A stretch of 64,000 nt of DNA, taken from assembly GCA_001766655.1 (NCBI GenBank), contig MJCC01000004.1:405758-469757 (forward strand). The letters are read 5' to 3'. Each line of letters begins with the position of its first letter. Positions within the stretch are counted from its first letter, which is position 1. Origin of the DNA: Phytomonas francai. Taxonomy: Eukaryota; Euglenozoa; Kinetoplastea; Trypanosomatida; Trypanosomatidae. Under the pieces are notes generated by a model. That model saw only the letters and a list, made by a program, of their open reading frames with translations, had not been told where the DNA came from and did no database searches. The translations under genes were made by a program, and so were the position numbers. Shown here piece by piece: positions 1-9,905 of the stretch.

Positions 1-2368
1 CGGCCCCGCCCGGGCGCCGCAGAAGCGCCGCGACCTCCGCCAGGACCCCGCGCCGCGCCCAGGCGAGCCGCCGCAGCGCCTCGGCGGAGGCCACCCCGAT
101 CACGCCCTGGAAGCTCGCCGGCAGGACGAAGCGGCCCTCGCGGCGCGTCGTGAAGCCGTAGCTCGCGACGAAGAGCAGGCCGTCGGCGCCGCGGCCGGCG
201 ACGCCGGTGATTTGGACCTGGCGCTGGGGCTGCGAGGGCGCGGCGTCGGGCTCCGCGTCGGCCGCCCTCTCCCCCGCGAGCGCCGCCGCGAAGCCGAGGA
301 CCGGCGGCGTGTTCGGCCACCCCCGCACGAGCCCGACGTGCTGCGGGCGGCGGTGGGGGCGGTAGACGGCGGTGATGCGGCCGCCGGCCGCCGGGCTCGC
401 GGACGGCCCGGACAGCGGCGCCGGCATCGCCTCGCCGCCGGGCTCGCGCGGCCGCTTCACGGGCGCGGCCTCCGCGGCCGCCTGCACGCGCCGCACCCGC
501 TTCACGACGTACTCGCCCTCCCTGCCGTAGCCGTCCCGGATGATCTTGTAGAGCCCGTGCGCGGCGGCCGACTCCGCGGCCGCGAAAAGGAAGCCCCGGC
601 GGAAGACCACCATCCCGGTCGTCGGCGCGATCGTGTCGAAGTAGTGGACGGCGAGCGGGTTCGGCACGGCGGGGATTTTGTCCGGCTTCGATCCGGCCGC
701 CGCGGCGGCCGTCGCGAGGCGAAGGGCGTCGTGCGCCCGCCGGACCTCGGCGGCCGGGAGAAGCACGCGGAAGAGGTCGCCCTGCTCGTCCTGCAAGAGC
801 AGGAAGTAGTCGTTCGCGACCGTCGCGACGGCGTGCTGGATGATGGGGGGGTCGTAGAGGGTCTCGGTGAAAGCCAGGCGGCGGGGCATCGGGTAGATGC
901 ACTTGAAGACGCCCCCCGCCCCCAGATTCGGGTTCCCGGAGCCGTTGCCCAGCCCGGGGTCCTCCAAGGACGACGAAAGCAGGTCGTACCATATGAGGTC
1001 GACGTCGGTGCAGACTAACACGCCACCCGGGCCGCAAGGGGCCGACGGGACGCTCACCAGCCGATGCGCCGTCGGGGGGAGGTTCACGAGGTGGACGCGC
1101 TGGACCTGTCGAAGGCTCGGTACGTACGCGTATACCAACAAAAATTTCCGGCAAACGGTCCGACGCTCCTCACCCTCGCCGCGGGCCGCATTGGTCGGCG
1201 ACGGAAGTTTAAGAAAAGCACCCCCGGATGTGATCGACGCAGCCGGCTTCTTTTCCCCATCCTCCTGCGCCCGCTGCTCCTCGACATCCTCGATGATCTC
1301 TTGCTCGAGCGTGGCAAACACGGTGTTTTCGTCCATGAAACCCTCCAAGGCGCAGACCGAGTGGATCACCGTATTTCGGTGGGCTTCGATGGGATTGCCA
1401 AAGCAGATCACCCCTTTAGGGGCTTCCGCTCGCCTCTTCGGTGTCTTTTTCCCATCATTGGAGAAAGAGGTTCGTTTCGCGGTGCCGTCCTCGCCTCGGT
1501 TGCCATCACCAGCAGGATTAAACCCGCTCAGGTCCTCTTTCGCGTTCACCGCCTCGGCGTCGTCGAAGGAGTCGTCGCCGCCGCCGCCACCACCACGTAG
1601 CTGGAGTGCGGTCGCGGAAAGCTTCAGGTCCGTGCGTTTGAGCGGGATGACCACTTTATTTCGCATAAGCGCCGTGATAAAGAGCGCCTCGCCGCGGCTG
1701 TCGACCGCCATTCGGGCGCCGGGAACCGTCAGACGCGCCCCACTTCGCCCGAGGCAATGCTCGCTGACCTTGATAAACCGCCCCTGGAGGGAGGTGGTGA
1801 TGTAGAGGCCCGCGCTTTCCTCACCGCCGGGGCTTTTTGCCTCCGCGCCCGCGGTCGGCAGGCGGGCCGGGATCGGCGGCTCCGCGAGTTCGTACCGGAG
1901 AAGCGTCAGGTAGCCCGACTCGCTCGTGAGGGCGAGGTAGTGGACGAGGTCGCGTTGGCCGCCCTCCGCGGCCGAGGATGGGCCCCCGAGGATCGACGCG
2001 GACGGGCCCGAGAGCACGCCCCGGTCGGGTTTACTTCGCGAGGCCGCGCCGGCGCTCGTCGGGGGGGCGCCGTAGGCCGCGTTCGCCGGCACCGCCACCG
2101 CCGCGTACACCTTCGCGAAGAGCGGGACGCTGTGCAGGCACTCCATCTCGCTTCGTTCCGCGCGCAGGGTCCAGAGCTCGAGGGTGGTCTGGCGTACGAT
2201 GACGAGGTCCTGCGCGTTCGGCAGGCTGAAGGAGCCCTGCACGGCGTGCGTGATGTGCTGCGTGGAGATGATCGTCTGGTGGTAGACCAAGGTGCCGTTG
2301 TCGGCAGCCCGGCCGCCGCTGCCCGGCGTCGTGTGCGGCGCTGGAAGAGAACTTGCCGAGTTTGGCAT
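1..2368 (-). CDS. SF3B3: Splicing factor 3B subunit 3 (SF3B3/SAP130/Rse1), N-terminal part
   Basis: Translation from the ATG at 2366-2368 stays open for 789 codons to the left window edge, so the 3' end of the gene is missing. Family members have about 1200 residues. The product is the large beta-propeller subunit of the SF3b complex of U2 snRNP, which acts in branch-site recognition in the nucleus. Diagnostic stretches follow the SF3B3 order: HAVQGSFSLPNAQDLVIVRQ then LELWTL near the start (family: isFaihGnFsg..qeivv.rg..LEL), DLVHYLALTSESGYLTLLRY, ARMAVDSRGEALFITAL, NTVIHSVCALEGFMDENTVF, GGVLVCTDVDLIWYDL and NDYFLLLQDEQGDLFRVLLP. CPSF160 and DDB1 are relatives, but these stretches fit SF3B3 best. 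There is an N-terminal extension of about 25 residues. An in-frame TGA lies just upstream of this ATG. GC content is very high in most of the gene and falls sharply upstream of the start. Confidence 0.9.
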   Translation of the reverse strand, partial: MPNSASSLPAPHTTPGSGGRAADNGTLVYHQTIISTQHITHAVQGSFSLPNAQDLVIVRQTTLELWTLRAERSEMECLHSVPLFAKVYAAVAVPANAAYGAPPTSAGAASRSKPDRGVLSGPSASILGGPSSAAEGGQRDLVHYLALTSESGYLTLLRYELAEPPIPARLPTAGAEAKSPGGEESAGLYITTSLQGRFIKVSEHCLGRSGARLTVPGARMAVDSRGEALFITALMRNKVVIPLKRTDLKLSATALQLRGGGGGGDDSFDDAEAVNAKEDLSGFNPAGDGNRGEDGTAKRTSFSNDGKKTPKRRAEAPKGVICFGNPIEAHRNTVIHSVCALEGFMDENTVFATLEQEIIEDVEEQRAQEDGEKKPAASITSGGAFLKLPSPTNAARGEGEERRTVCRKFLLVYAYVPSLRQVQRVHLVNLPPTAHRLVSVPSAPCGPGGVLVCTDVDLIWYDLLSSSLEDPGLGNGSGNPNLGAGGVFKCIYPMPRRLAFTETLYDPPIIQHAVATVANDYFLLLQDEQGDLFRVLLPAAEVRRAHDALRLATAAAAAGSKPDKIPAVPNPLAVHYFDTIAPTTGMVVFRRGFLFAAAESAAAHGLYKIIRDGYGREGEYVVKRVRRVQAAAEAAPVKRPREPGGEAMPAPLSGPSASPAAGGRITAVYRPHRRPQHVGLVRGWPNTPPVLGFAAALAGERAADAEPDAAPSQPQRQVQITGVAGRGADGLLFVASYGFTTRREGRFVLPASFQGVIGVASAEALRRLAWARRGVLAEVAALLRRPGGA

Positions 2369-2782
2369 GGATGCGTTCACGCCTCACTCCACCCCTGGCG
2401 GTTAGCCGCTTAGTTATCGCCTAAGAATATTCTAAGGATGAATGAAAGAGTGATGATACGACGGATATCTTTTCCCTCTGTTGCTCTAAAACTAATAACA
2501 GATCGAGAGGAATGATAGTGAGGATGCTAATGGACAAATGTTATTCACAATAACTCATAAAAGAAGCAGCTAAATAGTACATTGCAACTTTTTTTTTTGA
2601 AATCATTGAGTTTCGGTGAAGGTGCAAAAAAAGGTAACCCCTCCTTTTTTTTTGACCTCATTAAATTTGACTGCAAACAAAATAGATACTGCAAATAGAA
2701 AGAGGAAAGGAAACTTGGAGAAATACGTGCATTTCTAAGTGAGTTGCTCTCTTTTGGGTCTGTATTCTTGCTTTACCCCTGA

Positions 2783-2820
2783 GATTGCGAAACCTCAACC
2801 TGCGAAGTTGAATCGCAAAT
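2783..2820. repeat. Possible stem-loop in UTR
   Basis: TTGCGA pairs with TCGCAA and, inside it, TCAAC pairs with GTTGA, leaving a 7-base loop and small asymmetric bulges. This is seen directly. Any function in the RNA is a guess. Confidence 0.3.
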
Positions 2821-3034
2821 CAAGGTTTTTTTTTGTAGCCTTAACCAGAAAAAATGGTATCAGAAGGCTTCACTGGCCGCGCTTTCAAACCTAATACGCA
2901 GCAACTAATAAGTTGGAGATTCTAGTAAATATGAACCTTCCTCTCACAGGGTCAGATTCATACTCAAATTGAACGGCCTCAGTGGCTTCTCGACCTTACG
3001 TCACTAAAACAACTTCAACAGTGAGCAAAATAGA

Positions 3035-3048
3035 CCCCCCCCCCCCCC
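3035..3048. repeat. Poly-C homopolymer (14 C)
   Basis: An uninterrupted run of 14 C in the intergenic stretch, followed shortly by a run of about ten T. Confidence 0.9.
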
Positions 3049-3115
3049 AATTCTTTTTTTTTTTAAGGAGCAAAGTGTAAGAACAGCGGAAATAGTAGAC
3101 AGCTCAGAGCTCATC

Positions 3116-3601
3116 TTACAGCACAAGGCGTGAGGGCTGGTGGGGGGGTACCGTATCCCAAGACTGTGGATAGCGCGGCCGTAGACGGGAGCCGTATTCT
3201 TCTTCGTAGCTTACCCTATTACGCTGCCCCTCGGCAGGAGGCAAGGGGCCCACCGCGGAGGGAAATTGGAGCCCGTTTCGTAGCTCCTGCAGCCGCTCAG
3301 GCGAGGTAGCATGCCGAGGAGCACGTAGCTGTTTATGCATGACGTAATTGCTCCCCTGCGGGGACCCCCTGTCGTCGTCGATGCTTCCAAAAACTTTAGA
3401 GCTGAAGAGATTTCGTCGATCGACGTAGCTGGGCTGGGTGTAGCTCTTGATGGTGTAGTACGGCAGTCGGAGAAGGGCCTCGTTCATCTCCACCGTATCA
3501 CGCTTCAACCACTGATCATGGCGAGCCGCGATAGGGAGCGGATGAAGGAGCTCGCGCCATGCGGTGCGATACCGCAGTAAGAACACTGACCCCCTGATCA
3601 T
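3116..3601 (-). CDS. Small hypothetical protein, 161 aa
   Basis: This 161-residue ORF starts at the ATG at 3599-3601 and has clearly higher GC than the AT-rich DNA on both sides, which is the contrast seen for other genes here. I do not recognise the family. The protein is basic at its N-terminus (MIRGSVFLLRYRTAWRELL), which could be a mitochondrial presequence. It then has a Tyr-rich middle (LPYYTIKSYTQPSYVDRR) and a proline- and arginine-rich tail. No transmembrane segment or cysteine motif is visible. Its neighbours are unrelated (SF3B3 and a zinc-finger protein). It could be a lineage-specific mitochondrial protein, but that is inference. The main doubt is whether so short an ORF is expressed. 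The pyrimidine tract upstream is weak, although a run of eight T lies about 20 bases before the ATG. Confidence 0.5.
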   Translation of the reverse strand: MIRGSVFLLRYRTAWRELLHPLPIAARHDQWLKRDTVEMNEALLRLPYYTIKSYTQPSYVDRRNLFSSKVFGSIDDDRGSPQGSNYVMHKQLRAPRHATSPERLQELRNGLQFPSAVGPLPPAEGQRNRVSYEEEYGSRLRPRYPQSWDTVPPHQPSRLVL

Positions 3602-4620
3602 GGAGAATTAAATTTGTAAAAAAAATGATGGTACTATATTTCCTTGAGCTAGGGAGCCTTTCAACAGTCGAGCAGCTTCTCCAAATCGCTCTCTCGTCCC
3701 CTATACTCACCTTTTTTTTACCCGTACGGAAACTTTTGTCGTACTCTTTTTTTGAGTAAAAGCACTGGAAAAAAGAAGAAAAGGATGTGAAATTCATATA
3801 CTGCTGCGAACATTTGGGAAAAAGTGTATAATAGAACCAAAAATACGCCTGCGGAGCTTTTTCCACACGAGCTCTTCGTATCAACTCCTCAAAAAGCTTT
3901 CGTAAATAAAAGCAGCAAACAAATTCTATCATTTTATTGCCTTCCTCGAATGTGTAAAGCGTACTTGCGCATATCATGCGGAATTTTTCCCATTCGCAAA
4001 AAGTTCCTTTCAGGTTTAGTGGAATGGATGGGGAAAGTAAGAGATTATTACTGATAAAGATGAGATGCGACCCACGATAAAACTAGTCGCTACGTATATA
4101 TAATCCTTTATATCGTTGGGATTGTACAACAATAATTTTAAAATGAAAATTAACGAAAGATGACTACCTCGGCTTAGCCTATCTCGTTACAGAGAAAAAA
4201 TAGGTTAAGCAGAACACCCTCACTAGCATCATTTTCAACATGATTTAAACGAGAAAAAATTCAACATAACCGCTAGTATTTTTATTGTTCTTTTCACTGC
4301 ACGTATGCACTTTCTCTTTAGAATTGTCTTCTTGGAAGTGAAAGGAAAAAACAGTTTCATCGAAAGAGAAACAAAAGATGGAACACCTCTATTAATAGCT
4401 CCAACTATGAGGTACGCAAAAAAAAAATATTATACTCTAACATTCTGAGATATTATCTAAATCCTCTCATCCTTTTTCTTATGCTTACGCAGATTGTTCA
4501 ACTATAAAATAAGGAAACAAAAGGGAAAGAAATAACACTACCTATCTCTCTTCTTTGTTTCCCCCCTGTCCCCCACACCATACTAGACCATGCACACAGA
4601 CACACACACACACCTTTTAT
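3602..4620. other. AT-rich intergenic stretch
   Basis: No convincing gene. It contains an imperfect inverted repeat (4172-4181 with 4201-4210) and, at the right end, a short CA run just downstream of the zinc-finger gene stop (about 4598-4612). Confidence 0.6.
4172..4210. repeat. Inverted repeat, 10-bp arms
   Basis: GCTTAGCCTA (4172-4181) pairs with TAGGTTAAGC (4201-4210) with one G-T type mismatch and a loop of 19 bases. Function unknown. Confidence 0.35.
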
Positions 4621-6543
4621 TTACCGTCGGATTGGACGAATTCCTCTCGGTTTCGCGACCGTATTCGCGCATTTCGGGATATGGCGTTCGGCGACCTCTT
4701 CAGCGAACTTCCTTCCGCAGTGAGGGCAGGGCACGCGATCGTCAAACTCCGGCGGCAGCGACTGGGGCATTCCTCCTCCATAACCATGCACGCCTCCTCC
4801 ACCTTCATGATGCTCGGTCCCTTTCTGCTGATGCACAGCTCGCATAGCGGCCTGGAACTGCTCGTGTTGGATCCGCCATTTGGGAATTTTCTTCGCGTTC
4901 AGCGAGGCCGCCGCGTGGTTGCTCCTATGTGTGTTGTGATTGTTATTCGCGGGCGCGCTTAGCCGGATCTGATCCATCCCCTCCACTCCCTCCAACCGGT
5001 GCGCCTGCATGTTAAATACCTTCTTTGGTTTTTTGCTTGTTTTCCGACAAAGAGGCTCATGCTTGGAAAGAATGGAAACACGGAAGGTTCGCCCGCAGAT
5101 TCCGCACTCACGCGTAGGCTCCTGCGCAGCCGCCAAGGCCTCCGCTGCGATGCGATCGTTTGCATCAGCCAGCTCATTCAGGGCAATGTCGAAATTATTA
5201 ATATTACTATTCGAATTTAACGCGGCAACGCGCCCCGCTTCCTTGCGCTTTTGCGCAGGCGCCGCCAACACCGCCTTGAGGTTGTAGCTGCTGTTATTCC
5301 CCTTTGGAAGAATGGGCACGTCGTCGAGGTTTAACGGCGTCTCTGGTTTGTTGCCAACCCTTCCACACACCGCACTGTCATCTTGCCTGCTTTCCAGTTC
5401 CTCATTGCTTTGCTGTGATGGGGGATTACCATAGGAAGAATAAGAAGGCTGAGGAGGAAATTGCTGCTGCTGTTGGCGGTTGGTTTTATTTCCCCTAGAG
5501 GGCTGTGATTTTGCCGAAGACCCCGTCTTCTGCGCGGCAACCCGCGCAGCGAGCGATTTCGACAAGGTGGCGGCGGTTGTTGTTGCTGCTGCTGCTCTTG
5601 GGCTGCGATCGTTCACCCCGCCCTCCCTTCCATCGAGGCCGTCAACATTCACATCTGAATTCCACTCCGGCTTCTTCTTAGTATTATGATTATTTAAAGC
5701 CACCTTAGATTTTACGACAGGAGCGGCTTTGTCGTACGCGCCTCGAATATTCATCTCCTCCTCTTCCTCATCTTCGTGAATAGGGGGTGACTGTAATTTG
5801 CCGTAGCGTGCGTCTAGGGTATTCTCTTCGTCGCCGTAATAATGATGTGCTGGGTGATGGCGTAAATTTGTTTCCTCAGCACGAGAATGTTGCTTTGATT
5901 TCGAGGCGTATTGTTCCTGCCGCATTTGTTCCTGTTGCTCCTTAAAATACGCGATACTCTGGCGAAGAGACTCCAGGGATATACTTCCACCGAAGGCAAA
6001 CTTGCCCTCTGAATGTTTGTCTCCCCCATGCGAGTTCTTTTTCGTTGAGTTCCAAAAATTCCCCTTGTTTTGAGAGGAGTCCATTTCAGATGGGCTCGTC
6101 GGGGTGCTTGAAAGTGCTAGCAAGCTCGCTACAGTGGCTGAAAAGCACCCGGTGTTCATGCTTTCCCGACTGGAAGGCGCCACGCGAATGAGTTGATTCG
6201 ATAACATCGCCCAAAGCTGCCGCGCCTGATCTGGGGTAATAATGCCCGCCTTAGTTGCCTCCTTAAAATCTTCCTCCGCTACCTGCAGCACGACCGACCT
6301 CGACGCAAACTTCTCTTCCGCGACTTTGTCAGCTCCACTCGTCATGGGTGGGGCTGCCAAGTTCTCCTTGCCTTTAGTGCCCATGCTAACCCCGCCACTC
6401 CCCAGCTCCCGCGTCCCCTGCTGATGAAGGCGATCTTCACGGATTTTTTTCGCTAATTCCATCTGCAGTTGCCGTTTCGCCGCGTACTCCTGAACGAAAT
6501 TCGTTGCAGGAGTGCGCTGCTGTTGCTGGGCCGCAGGTCTCAT
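4621..6543 (-). CDS. C2HC-type zinc-finger protein (ZC2HC1/ZNF474-like)
   Basis: The protein has 640 residues from the ATG at 6541-6543, the first ATG in frame; upstream the frame holds only a non-ATG extension across a GT repeat. Two C2HC fingers lie in the C-terminal third: CGICGRTFRVSILSKHEPLC and, near the end, CPHCGRKFAEEVAERHIPKC. The linker between them carries a basic segment (KIPKWRIQHEQFQAAM). This two-finger layout with a KWR..h..f linker is that of the ZC2HC1 (FAM164) family, found in many ciliated or flagellated eukaryotes. Its molecular role is poorly known. The N-terminal half is low complexity, rich in Gln, Asn and Ser, with an acidic EDEEEEE patch and no recognisable domain. 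Calling it a zinc-binding protein is safe; a flagellar role is inference. Confidence 0.85.
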   Translation of the reverse strand: MRPAAQQQQRTPATNFVQEYAAKRQLQMELAKKIREDRLHQQGTRELGSGGVSMGTKGKENLAAPPMTSGADKVAEEKFASRSVVLQVAEEDFKEATKAGIITPDQARQLWAMLSNQLIRVAPSSRESMNTGCFSATVASLLALSSTPTSPSEMDSSQNKGNFWNSTKKNSHGGDKHSEGKFAFGGSISLESLRQSIAYFKEQQEQMRQEQYASKSKQHSRAEETNLRHHPAHHYYGDEENTLDARYGKLQSPPIHEDEEEEEMNIRGAYDKAAPVVKSKVALNNHNTKKKPEWNSDVNVDGLDGREGGVNDRSPRAAAATTTAATLSKSLAARVAAQKTGSSAKSQPSRGNKTNRQQQQQFPPQPSYSSYGNPPSQQSNEELESRQDDSAVCGRVGNKPETPLNLDDVPILPKGNNSSYNLKAVLAAPAQKRKEAGRVAALNSNSNINNFDIALNELADANDRIAAEALAAAQEPTRECGICGRTFRVSILSKHEPLCRKTSKKPKKVFNMQAHRLEGVEGMDQIRLSAPANNNHNTHRSNHAAASLNAKKIPKWRIQHEQFQAAMRAVHQQKGTEHHEGGGGVHGYGGGMPQSLPPEFDDRVPCPHCGRKFAEEVAERHIPKCANTVAKPRGIRPIRR

Positions 6544-8453
6544 CGATGCAATATATATCCAGACACACACACACACACTTACTCGCACGTGGGGAGTAAA
6601 AGCCTATGAAAAAATAAGCGGACAAATAAAACTGGTTTACCAATTTAATAATGTGTTGACGCACCGCACGCACGCAAACTTACCCTCGTTTATCGTCAAG
6701 TGAGCAATATCTAATTTAAGAAAAGACTCTAGGAGGAAACTTCACAGAATACTTGTTTTTGAAAAAATTGAAGCGGGGAAAGTATTCCTACGAAGAGAAT
6801 AAATAATTCACGTTCAGTTCGAAACAGAAGAGCAAAGGCTTCTGACAATACTTCACCATAGAGTAAAACAATATAAAGGCAAAAAAAAGTATACTGACAC
6901 ACACATGAAGAAGTAATTGTATAATAATAAGAATAATATATATATATTTATTAATTTTACAAAATATTGCCTTTAATATACGTGTGAGAGTATATGTCAC
7001 TGTGAAAAGTAAGCAACAAGATTGGCTTGCGAGAATCCGTTTCTTTGTTGCAAATATTTTAGAATATATTAAATTACCATGTACAATGATCTTTCCTGCT
7101 CGATATTTTTATTAAGATGCGCTTCCTTTGAATTAAACTTCCTTCACTTGTTTTAGGGGAGTGCCGTCCTACGACCCCAACGCTTGGGCTTCCGTATTAC
7201 AGTATTAAACCCTGTCTTAACGCTGTCTACTGTAATCTAGCTCATAAAAGGAAATACACACACAAACGCATATATAGATGGATAGATAGATATAGGTATG
7301 CATACTGCAGTATGTATCTAAAACCCTACATCTGGGATCATATGTGCGACGTATTACAGCTCAACTCCTCAGTACTTCTTTGAATTAGTTCGGAAATGAA
7401 AAGATACCAGACCCCTGAAGTAAGTAGCTTGGATGTAATTTTAGTTGTATTAATACAAGAATACTTTTAGCTACAGTAAAAAGAGAAACAATATGGTGTC
7501 CATAATTTTCAACATCACCCCCACCTTAGTTTTGAAGCTTTAGCTCTCTCCTTTTTAAAGTGGGGGATCAAAAGATCAGTTTAATACGAAGAAAACAAAA
7601 GATGCCTGTCGCATGTTTCCCTATGCGGTGTTTGGCGCCATGACTCGGCCTTTGCTTAGGAGGCAATGCTTCCGACTGATCTGCCATAGTTTTTGGTGCA
7701 TTCAAGAGTGGGAATAAATGCGCCATTGTTTTCAACTATGTTTTGGATTTGAGGTATTGAAGTTAAGAGGAAGCCTCCTAAAAAAATAGTCCATTGATAT
7801 ACCGTCTCCTGGAGGGAGTTATCTGAAGCTAAACTCCAGAACTCCTGCAAAAGAGGGTATGGAGAAGAATGCTAACGGTGAAACGCAAGCTGTTTGGAAT
7901 TTATTCCGCCTTTGCTTTCTCCTTTAAATATGGAGGTTCTATGTCAACAAACTCACTCTATATGCATTACTAAAACTAAAGTTGGAACGAACTTTGCTCC
8001 CCTAAGCACCAAAGCATAATGTAAAGCTGAGTTAATAGAAGAATAAAAACTTAGGTCAAAGAGCGCAAAAAAAAAAAAAGGTGATGCCTATTGACATTTT
8101 GGGAGAGAGAACAAACATGCTCTGAATCTCAGGTATACAGAGAAGTCGTGGCTCATAAAGAAAATGAAACCGAGAATTGGGATTTTTTGTGCTAGAATTA
8201 TTTATGGAAACACATAAAAAGAGAAAATGATGTCAACGTTATTCTATTTAATAAGTTCAACGAGCATATATTTCCTTCCTATAAAAGAAAGTTTCCTGAA
8301 TGCCTGGAAAATAACAAGAATTAATGGCGAACTTAGTATTTTATTCTCATTGATAATACTAAATACGATAGCTAACTTTTATTTACCTTTCTCATTTTTA
8401 ATTTTCTCAAAAAGTATTATATAATACGTGTAATATATTATCGTGTACTGAGT
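6544..8453. other. AT-rich intergenic stretch (1.9 kb)
   Basis: No convincing gene. It has a TA run near 6938-6952, a GATA-type repeat at 7276-7294, and a perfect 14-bp palindrome CATACTGCAGTATG at 7301-7314. The part around 7650-7870 is less AT-rich and open in one minus frame, but that frame has no ATG. Confidence 0.6.
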
Positions 8454-9422
8454 TTATGGGGCATATTGGGGGTACTTCTCTGCCAGCAACGGCGCCAGAC
8501 GCTCCTTTGTCTCTTTGCTGACGTGCTGCGGTGCCGTAACGATGCCCTGCTCGAGCGAATGATGCGCGGGATCGTCGTAAAGATTCCCCTCCATCGCGCG
8601 AATAATCGCCGTCGGCATGCGCTCCGCCTTCTCAGTGTTAGACGCCATCACCTTGATAATCCCTTCCAAACCGACGTGTGGGGCGTCATACCAGGAATCC
8701 ATATCTGTAATCATCGCCACGATGCTGTACGCGATTTCCGCCTCACGCGCGAGCTTCGCTTCCGGGAAGGAGGTCATTCCGATAAGATTCCCACCAACTT
8801 GTTTGTGGAAAAGCGACTCTGCCTTTGTGCTGAACGCCGGACCCTCCATCACCACCAGTGTGCCAGAGGAATGAACGCGGAAGGCTGTGGAAGGAGCCTT
8901 CTCGGGCAGCCCCGCCGCTCGCTCAGCGTCTTCGACAAATTCAACATTATCCTGTGCGAAACACTCCTTCAGGGATTTGTAGATGATTTCTGAGAACTGT
9001 GTGGAGTTTGGGTTTCGAAACTCAACGTGCGCAACGATGCCGTCGCCGAAAAAGGTGGACTTTCGCATTACCGTACGATCGATGATCTGGCTGACGAGCG
9101 CAAGATCACCCGGGCGGTAGTTCGCATCAAGCGAACCAACAGCGTTAATGGTGGTGATATACCGCACTCCAAGTTGCTTCATCGCACAAATATTCGCGCG
9201 ATAATTCACCTCAGACGGGAGAAACGTGTGGTTGACGCCATGACGCGCGAGAAAGGCGCACCAAACGCCCTCGACTTTTGCCACGCAAACCGGGCAGCTC
9301 GGCTTGCCGAACGGCGTCTCCATCTCGTAGTAGGATGGATTCTCCATGCATCTGAGTTTGTACACTCCACTGCCGCCAATGAAGCCAAAGAGGACGGGCT
9401 CCGAGTGAGGGTTCGCGTACAT
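8454..9422 (-). CDS. MTAP: S-methyl-5'-thioadenosine phosphorylase (MTAP)
   Basis: This 322-residue enzyme belongs to the purine nucleoside phosphorylase family 2. It splits methylthioadenosine with phosphate into adenine and methylthioribose-1-phosphate, linking polyamine synthesis to purine and methionine salvage in the cytosol. Family motifs appear in order: the phosphate-binding start FIGGSGVYKL, then RHGVNHTFLPSEVNYRANI, the AVGSLDANYRPGDLALVSQI segment, the substrate loop GPAFSTKAES, GMTSFPEAKLAREAEI, and TDMDSWYD near the C-terminus. Length and layout match the family. The ATG at 9420-9422 begins directly before the first conserved strand, and a good splice-acceptor-like site lies only five bases upstream. 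MTAP is known from trypanosomes. Purine salvage matters in such parasites because they cannot make purines de novo. Confidence 0.93.
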   Translation of the reverse strand: MYANPHSEPVLFGFIGGSGVYKLRCMENPSYYEMETPFGKPSCPVCVAKVEGVWCAFLARHGVNHTFLPSEVNYRANICAMKQLGVRYITTINAVGSLDANYRPGDLALVSQIIDRTVMRKSTFFGDGIVAHVEFRNPNSTQFSEIIYKSLKECFAQDNVEFVEDAERAAGLPEKAPSTAFRVHSSGTLVVMEGPAFSTKAESLFHKQVGGNLIGMTSFPEAKLAREAEIAYSIVAMITDMDSWYDAPHVGLEGIIKVMASNTEKAERMPTAIIRAMEGNLYDDPAHHSLEQGIVTAPQHVSKETKERLAPLLAEKYPQYAP

Positions 9423-9905
9423 TATGGCTTTGGAGAGAAAAAGATGAATAAAACTTAGAGCTTCTTAAAAAATCGCTGGGGAGCTTCGCTTAGACTGAGC
9501 TAAATGAGACTTTTTCAATAGGGTGATCCGAGGAAATATATAAAAAAACTGCAACAAGTTCGTGGCCTATCATTCCACCCAAAGATTGGGGTGCCGAATG
9601 GGCAAATGATACTAGTACGTTTGGTTTATCTATTTATTTTACACAACGTGCTTCATAGAAGAGTTTATAGTCTTGTCCTAATTTACTCGATATTAGTTCA
9701 CCAGGATTATGTTAACCACAAATCATTTTCTTTACCACCACCACCACCACCACCAACCCTCCTCAATCTCACAAATGAGATAAACAGCAGCAACAACAGA
9801 TCATATTGTTAGATTATTATTTGTTACGATTATCCCTTTATTTTTGCTCCGTGCGCCAACAAAATAAGCAAATCAACTGGTTTGCATACAAATGTATGTA
9901 TGCGC
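9423..9905. other. AT-rich intergenic stretch
   Basis: No gene seen. It holds the putative MTAP splice acceptor at its left edge and a short (CCA)n run near 9734-9756. Confidence 0.6.
9428..9453 (-). promoter_or_regulatory. Putative spliced-leader acceptor of MTAP
   Basis: On the minus strand a pyrimidine-rich tract (TTTTATTCATCTTTTTCTCT) ends in CCAAAG, with the AG at 9428-9429 and the MTAP ATG five bases further. This is the pattern of a trans-splice acceptor. Whether it is used cannot be seen. Confidence 0.45.

Larger units (their letters stand above)
2369..3115. other. AT-rich intergenic stretch
   Basis: No gene seen. It holds A/T runs, a 14-base C run at 3035-3048 followed by a T run, and a possible stem-loop at 2783-2820. 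It should contain the leader of the SF3B3 gene and the 3' UTR of the small gene to its right. Confidence 0.6.

Noticed and set aside
212..2413. Plus-strand open frames over the SF3B3 region
   Set aside because: They are reverse-strand shadows of a GC-rich gene. The minus frame has clear SF3B3 similarity.
3590..3725. Possible cis-intron upstream of the 161-residue gene (GGTGAGTATAG and a later T run with CAG)
   Set aside because: No coding exon with known similarity precedes the donor, and the acceptor would fall inside the start codon region. Probably chance.
7656..7868. Stop-free minus-strand frame of about 70 codons with a hydrophobic middle
   Set aside because: The frame holds no ATG at all, and nothing recognisable is encoded. 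It is probably chance in a slightly GC-richer intergenic patch.
8227..8424. Plus-strand ORF of 65 codons
   Set aside because: It is AT-rich, on the opposite strand from all genes, and composed of Ile/Leu/Phe/Ser as expected from AT-rich DNA.
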